NCBI GenBank assembly: GCA_003024175.1
Contig: MDYQ01000052.1
Coordinates: 1 to 64,000 of the forward strand
Direction of reading: 5' to 3'
DNA length: 64,000 nt
Source of the DNA: Planoprotostelium fungivorum
Lineage: Eukaryota; Evosea; Variosea; Cavosteliida; Cavosteliaceae
Shown piece after piece: positions 60,220 to 64,000 of the stretch. Position 1 is the first letter of the stretch, and the number at the start of each line of letters is the position of its first letter. A program made the position numbers and the translations under genes. The notes beneath the pieces were generated by a model. That model was not told the origin of the DNA. It was given only the letters and a program-made list of their open reading frames with translations, and ran no database searches.

Positions 60220-61521
60220 ATGCGAAATAAGGACAAAGGAAACCAGAAGAGAGGGTTCGATCACATAGAACCGGCTCTTCCGGGGACTTCTGTCAACTTC
60301 ATCGAGTTGGGGATCGAAAAGTATGAGGGGAGATATATGGAAGGTTTTGGTGTGCAAATAAAGGATCCTCTTCAAGGTGTGCCTTCTAATAATTTGCTGT
60401 TCTGTGGATGATCGATGCAGGCATGGATTTGTTTGAGAGTGGATTCTATGGAAAGGGTACACTGTCCAGAAGCCGCCCAGAGTATCAAGAATTGTCAGAC
60501 GAACTGCTTCTACCACAAGGGTGAGATGAACAACGATCGATGCATGATGAATGATGTCAAGAAAGAAAGCACAATAGTGGTTTCCATAGACGAAGAGTCA
60601 AGAGAAAGAGGGTAGAACAGGATGGAGCTGCCGTGGATGACAATGCGAACAAGGAAGGAGTGATTCCAACAGAACCGAAGACTGTATCACAACCAGAGCC
60701 TCCCATCATCAAAGAGCCACCCGTCATCGTTCAAGAACCCCTCCAACTGGGTTTAGAAGAGGCCTTCTTCTTGCTGCATGATCTCGAGTGCCTAATCATC
60801 CTCGACTCCAATGTGAGAGCCAGTTCCCATCTTCATCGACCGATGATCATTAGGGAAACATCATGGACGATGAGAGCTGCTGGAAGGCCTTCCAAAGAGT
60901 TCAGAGGGACTTCCTGACGTCCTACAGCGTCTATCGATACTACCGCTGCAATCGATGGGTCCCAAAGTATGGAATCAAATACGGAGTAGATTGGGTTCTA
61001 TACCGAAGAGGTCCGTCGCACATGCATGCAGAGTGATTACAATCACATTGTCGTCATCATGTTCCACGGCTGAGACTCGCTTCAGAAAGGCCGTCATCAC
61101 ACAGTTATCTTCTACGGAGGAAGAGGATCCACAAACCAGCTTGACATGGTTAGACATGCTCACCATGAATCGAGTCGTTGAGGGTGTCAAGAAGGTTTGT
61201 CCATCATCGCCTCACGTCTCATCATCCCATACCTCTCAACATCCCATACCTCTCAACGCTTCGTCCATCTCAACATCTCTCTACCCTCGTCTTCACATCA
61301 CATCTGACGCGGAGTCACAGAGATTGACTGTATGCTGCATCCGCATGCCGAAAGACCTCCACGAACGTTTTCAAGAGGCCAACTCTTCTGGACACGACCT
61401 CTTGGGACAACCACAAGTCGAGAGAGAACCACCCTTCTCTTTAGAGGACGTTCAGAAGGTCTTCATCACCGAGATGTCTCTCAATCGTTGGGTTCCCGCC
61501 AAAACAAGAGACAGAAAATAA
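60220..61521 (+). CDS. TSEN2: tRNA-splicing endonuclease subunit Sen2/TSEN2
   Basis: Catalytic subunit that cuts the 5' splice site of tRNA introns. The start is MRNKDKGNQKRGF; the N-terminal FESGFYGKGTLSRSRPEY matches the TSEN2 YGKG-LSRSRP motif. A Pro/Glu-rich linker leads to LGLEEAFFLLHDLECLIIL. The nuclease core is YSVYRYYRCNRWVPKYGIKY, then GVDWVLYRRGPSHMHAEKAV, containing the Tyr and His of the catalytic triad. The Lys is expected in MNRVVEGVKK. The C-terminal FITEMSLNRWVPAK fits vertebrate TSEN2. An intron inside the codon after HA (about 61033-61083) is needed; without it the frame breaks. The stop TAA lies within AAAATAAA. Confidence 0.9.
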
Positions 61522-61747
61522 AATGAGAAAGATGTGGAAAGATGTGTCTATGGAAGGTGATGATGATGAACAGGAGGAGTTCTGTCGTGGAAAGACACAC
61601 ATTCTTGTCTCGTGCACCATTCTGACCTCGAACTCACACGAAATATTGGGCTGGGACAGCCGTGATGGAAGCTGGTGCCTTTCGCTGGTGTCGGCGGTGT
61701 GGTTCTATCTCTCACTCATCCACCTTCTTAGGCATCTCACGCGAAAG

Positions 61748-62267
61748 ATGTCATTGCTAAGCAACCCGAAAGGTGAGCTGGGATTCACATCATCAGAACA
61801 AACGCAGGAAGAGGACAGCGACGAGATGGAAACAAAGACATTCACGACTGTGATCACGATAGACGCAAGCTCTTGTGAGGTCAGACCTGCGATGAAGAGG
61901 AGGGTGTCTTTTGGACACATCATCAAGGATCGACCTAACATGCGGCCACCCACGTTGGGCGCAGCACCCTCACCCTCTATACTCAAGAAGTCCAATGAGA
62001 GTGTCAGATGCGATGTCAAGAAGGGTCACGTTCCATCATCTAATCTCTCCCCGGTGAGAATCGTCTTCTGTGTCATCTCATTTCTGATCGATGATGAAGG
62101 TATCGATGGAATCACAAGACAGTGATCTCGTTTTCAAGCAGACCGTGTGTACGTGGTTCGTCGCCGCATGCCTCTTCCTGGCCATCATCACGGCAGGCGG
62201 GGAGCTTGCGGGAGAACAGCTCTCCCTGTCCATGTTGGGTGGTCTGCTCGGTCGTCCTCTCAATTGA
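61748..62267 (+). CDS. Small membrane protein with RVSF motif
   Basis: The start MSLLSNPK (61748) is followed by an acidic stretch, MKRRVSFGHIIKDR, PSPSILKK and, after an intron, one strong hydrophobic segment (TWFVAACLFLAIITAG) close to the C-terminus GGLLGRPLN. KRRVSF fits the RVxF docking motif of protein phosphatase 1, so this could be a tail-anchored PP1-targeting protein; that is inference from a short motif. The 24-nt GT-AG stretch after SNPK may be a tiny intron or coding, since both keep frame. The frame is open further upstream to 61523, right behind the TSEN2 stop, but that is unlikely to be the start. Family not recognised. Confidence 0.6.
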
Positions 62268-62540
62268 GTCTACCATCGTCGCAGCGATCGGCACTGTATT
62301 TATTGGATAAGAACCAGAGTTTACGAAGTATTTTACGACACGACGTTATATAAAGTTGTACAGATGATGATGATTCGATGTATCATTCGAGATGAGATAG
62401 AATGTGTCGAACGACAATTCGTATGTATTTGTGTGTGTCTTTCTCTTGTGACTCTCGTGCATCATGTCACTTGTCTTCGTGTGATTTCTTCCTGCGAGGG
62501 ATGAATATCGTAGCGTCCTTTTCGGGCGAACATCTCACCT

Positions 62541-62903
62541 CTATTCCCAGTCGTTGTCTACCGATTCTTTGTTTCCAAATTGTCTCCTGGCCAGATTTTG
62601 TATGGGCTTGAAACATACACAAGATACGCATGCTGATATGACAAATACCAGGAGAGATATCCAGAAGGCGAGTAATGCCCACGATACTTTGTGGATGGCA
62701 AATGGGATGGATGTGACCAAAAGGATCAGAGAAGCCAGAGTTAAGGTGGCCAGAATGGGTACTCTGAAGTCGACGCACCAGAAGGCACAACCTCTCCCCA
62801 GACTGAATAAACATCGATCATACAGCGACTTGTTTCTGTTGGAGAATCCAATCTCCTCGTTCCAATCTTCTTCATCGTCGTCGAGAAGACCATGGTTCGA
62901 CAT
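62541..62903 (-). CDS. Small two-TM membrane protein, 120 codons
   Basis: Intronless frame MSNHGLLDDDEEDWNEEIGF. The acidic N-terminus is followed by two hydrophobic segments (RVPILATLTLASLILLVTSI and VSWALLAFWISLLVFVISA), then the cysteine cluster CVSCVCFKP and a hydrophilic end GNKESVDNDWE. The cysteines just after TM2 could be palmitoylated (inference). No family recognised. The start lies only 60 bp from the divergent downstream gene. Confidence 0.65.
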   Translation of the reverse strand: MSNHGLLDDDEEDWNEEIGFSNRNKSLYDRCLFSLGRGCAFWCVDFRVPILATLTLASLILLVTSIPFAIHKVSWALLAFWISLLVFVISACVSCVCFKPIQNLARRQFGNKESVDNDWE

Positions 62904-62963
62904 CTATACCTTGGAGTCAGCGTCTATGCCCCTCGGATATAGACAAGTTCCTCACCTCGGGCG

Positions 62964-64000
62964 ATGATGCGATGTGATGTCCGCCACACCGAGGAGCTAG
63001 CCCAACGGAAGAAAATCAGACGAAATTCGGTTTCTACAGGATATTCACTGGCACTCACAACTACATCATCAGAAGCGACAGACAAGGAGATGGCCTCAGC
63101 AGAGTCAGGAAAGACGTTCACGTGAGTGATCCTATCATGGACATAATCGACGGAAGAATGCGTAATATCCTGTGACTGAATTGGACGATGCAGTGCTCAG
63201 AGCGTGTCCAATCACGATGCACAGGTGCCACCCATTGTCTTTAACAAGCATACCACGACAACGACCACGACTACGACTTCAGTCACAACGATACCCGCCA
63301 ACCCTCACAAGTGAGCGCCAGCGGTTGCACTCATCTTCTCTTTCACCTTGTTCTGTCCATTTACGTCTCATATGCAAATCTTTCGTCGAGGGAGCCATTA
63401 AATTCCCAACAGCCACACCAAACGGAGGATGAGCCTCAAAGCAATCCTCCATCACAGAGAAAATCCCGCCAATCACACCAACCATTCGAACCATTCCGTT
63501 TCGTCCAATCATTACAACTATTCCAGTGCTACGCCGAACTCGACTTCTCTCAACAGCTACTACTCGAACGGAGGAAGCGATCATGTCAACAATGGAAATC
63601 CATCTGGGTCCACGTCACTGTCTTCCTATCCCAACATGCCAGGTCCTTACGTCATCCAATCGCACGGTAGTAAGCCCAGACCTCGTTCAGCCGAGTTGTG
63701 AGACACCCTGCATCATCATATCACATCACATATGACGATGGACCATCTCGAGTCCGCGAAAGTTGACAGAGAACTGATGGAACATGCAGCAACCGCAACC
63801 TCTACGCGGAGAGCTCTTCTTCTTACTCCCAAGAAGAATACCGAGACCTCGACAACTTCCAACCTCACACGGTGAGTCCATCTACAGCGTTGTAGACGGT
63901 AGTAACTCTTTATCAAGGAAGCCATCGATCCCAGCCGCATCGATGACTACATGCCTCCCACCATCCTCAAGCCCAGCGGCGCTGTACAGATCCCAGTGAG
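62964..64000 (+). CDS. Low-complexity Asn/Ser/Thr-rich protein, partial at window end
   Basis: The start MMRCDVRHTEELAQRKKIRR is followed by a Thr run (HTTTTTTTTT), then a large exon with MSLKAILHHRENPANHTNHS and further Asn/Ser/Tyr/Gly-rich sequence ending HGSKPRPRSAEL. After two introns come NLYAESSSSYSQEEYRDLDN and IDPSRIDDYMPPTILKPSG. Compositionally disordered; no catalytic or known binding motif seen. The gene continues past 64000. The joins near 63300-63430 are uncertain. The intron at 63871-63918 carries CTACAGCGTTGTAG, a variant of the recurrent intron palindrome. Confidence 0.6.

Noticed and set aside
60955-61090. Apparent frameshift in TSEN2 just after the catalytic histidine.
   Set aside because: A GT-AG intron starting inside the codon after HA and ending before AAAGGCC restores the frame as HAEKAVITQL, which matches the family. 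The gene looks intact.

Overview
This is a nuclear segment from a compact, intron-rich eukaryotic genome. About 25 protein genes lie on both strands, many exons are short, and nearly all introns are GT-AG and mostly about 35-60 nt, with a few candidates of only 20-24 nt. Intergenic gaps are often 60-300 bp. The gene set contains motility and cilium genes (CFAP44, IFT74, a KIF6-type kinesin-9), ARPC5, BTB-TLDc, taxilin, an EGF-7TM receptor pair and a bZIP factor with a C-terminal region of a type best known from fungi. Together this suggests a free-living amoeboflagellate protist. An amoebozoan, for example a Protostelium/Planoprotostelium-like organism, is my best guess. That is an inference from gene content and intron style, not an identification. 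I saw no bacterial genes, CRISPR array or recognisable virus-derived element.

Layout. 0.1-3.6 kb: RasGAP protein with a C-terminal START-like lipid-binding domain (+). 3.9-9.1 kb: full-length P-glycoprotein-type ABC transporter (+). 9.2-11.0 kb: PHO84-type phosphate:proton symporter (-). 11.6-12.8 kb: peroxisomal (3R)-hydroxyacyl-CoA dehydrogenase ending in a PTS1 (-). 13.3-14.8 kb: coiled-coil UBZ4 zinc-finger protein (+). 14.8-17.2 kb: gene-poor stretch with a degenerate repeat pair, an intron-containing tRNA-Met and two extra copies of that tRNA's 3' end. 17.2-27.5 kb: complete TOR kinase (-). 27.9-29.2 kb: MPPED-type metallophosphoesterase (-). 29.3-35.2 kb: CFAP44 (-). 35.5-36.5 kb: Rab5 (-). 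36.9-39.6 kb: ASCC2 (-). 40.0-43.4 kb: tandem EGF-7TM receptors (+). 43.7-44.9 kb: F-box protein (+). 45.2-46.2 kb: bZIP factor (+). 46.6-48.1 kb: secreted aspartic protease (+), meeting tail to tail a BTB-TLDc gene (48.1-49.6 kb, -). 49.8-50.2 kb: uncertain ORF. 50.7-52.9 kb: IFT74 (+). 53.1-53.7 kb: TRAPPC2L (-), divergent from a KIF6-like kinesin (53.8-57.0 kb, +). 57.2 kb: acyl-CoA-binding protein (-). 57.7-59.4 kb: taxilin (+). 59.6-60.1 kb: ARPC5 (-), divergent from TSEN2 (60.2-61.5 kb, +). 61.7-62.3 kb: small membrane protein with an RVSF motif (+). 62.5-62.9 kb: two-TM protein (-). 63.0 kb to the end: partial Asn/Ser-rich protein (+).

Functional themes are nutrient and growth signalling (TOR, RasGAP, phosphate uptake), cilium building and motility, membrane traffic (Rab5, TRAPPC2L, taxilin), the actin cytoskeleton and RNA handling. 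The tRNA-splicing endonuclease subunit TSEN2 lies in the same window as an intron-bearing tRNA-Met, its type of substrate. The points most worth following up are the recurrent palindromic motifs inside introns of unrelated genes, the EGF-7TM pair, the RasGAP-START fusion, the cysteine-free FATC tail of TOR and the duplicated tRNA 3' ends.
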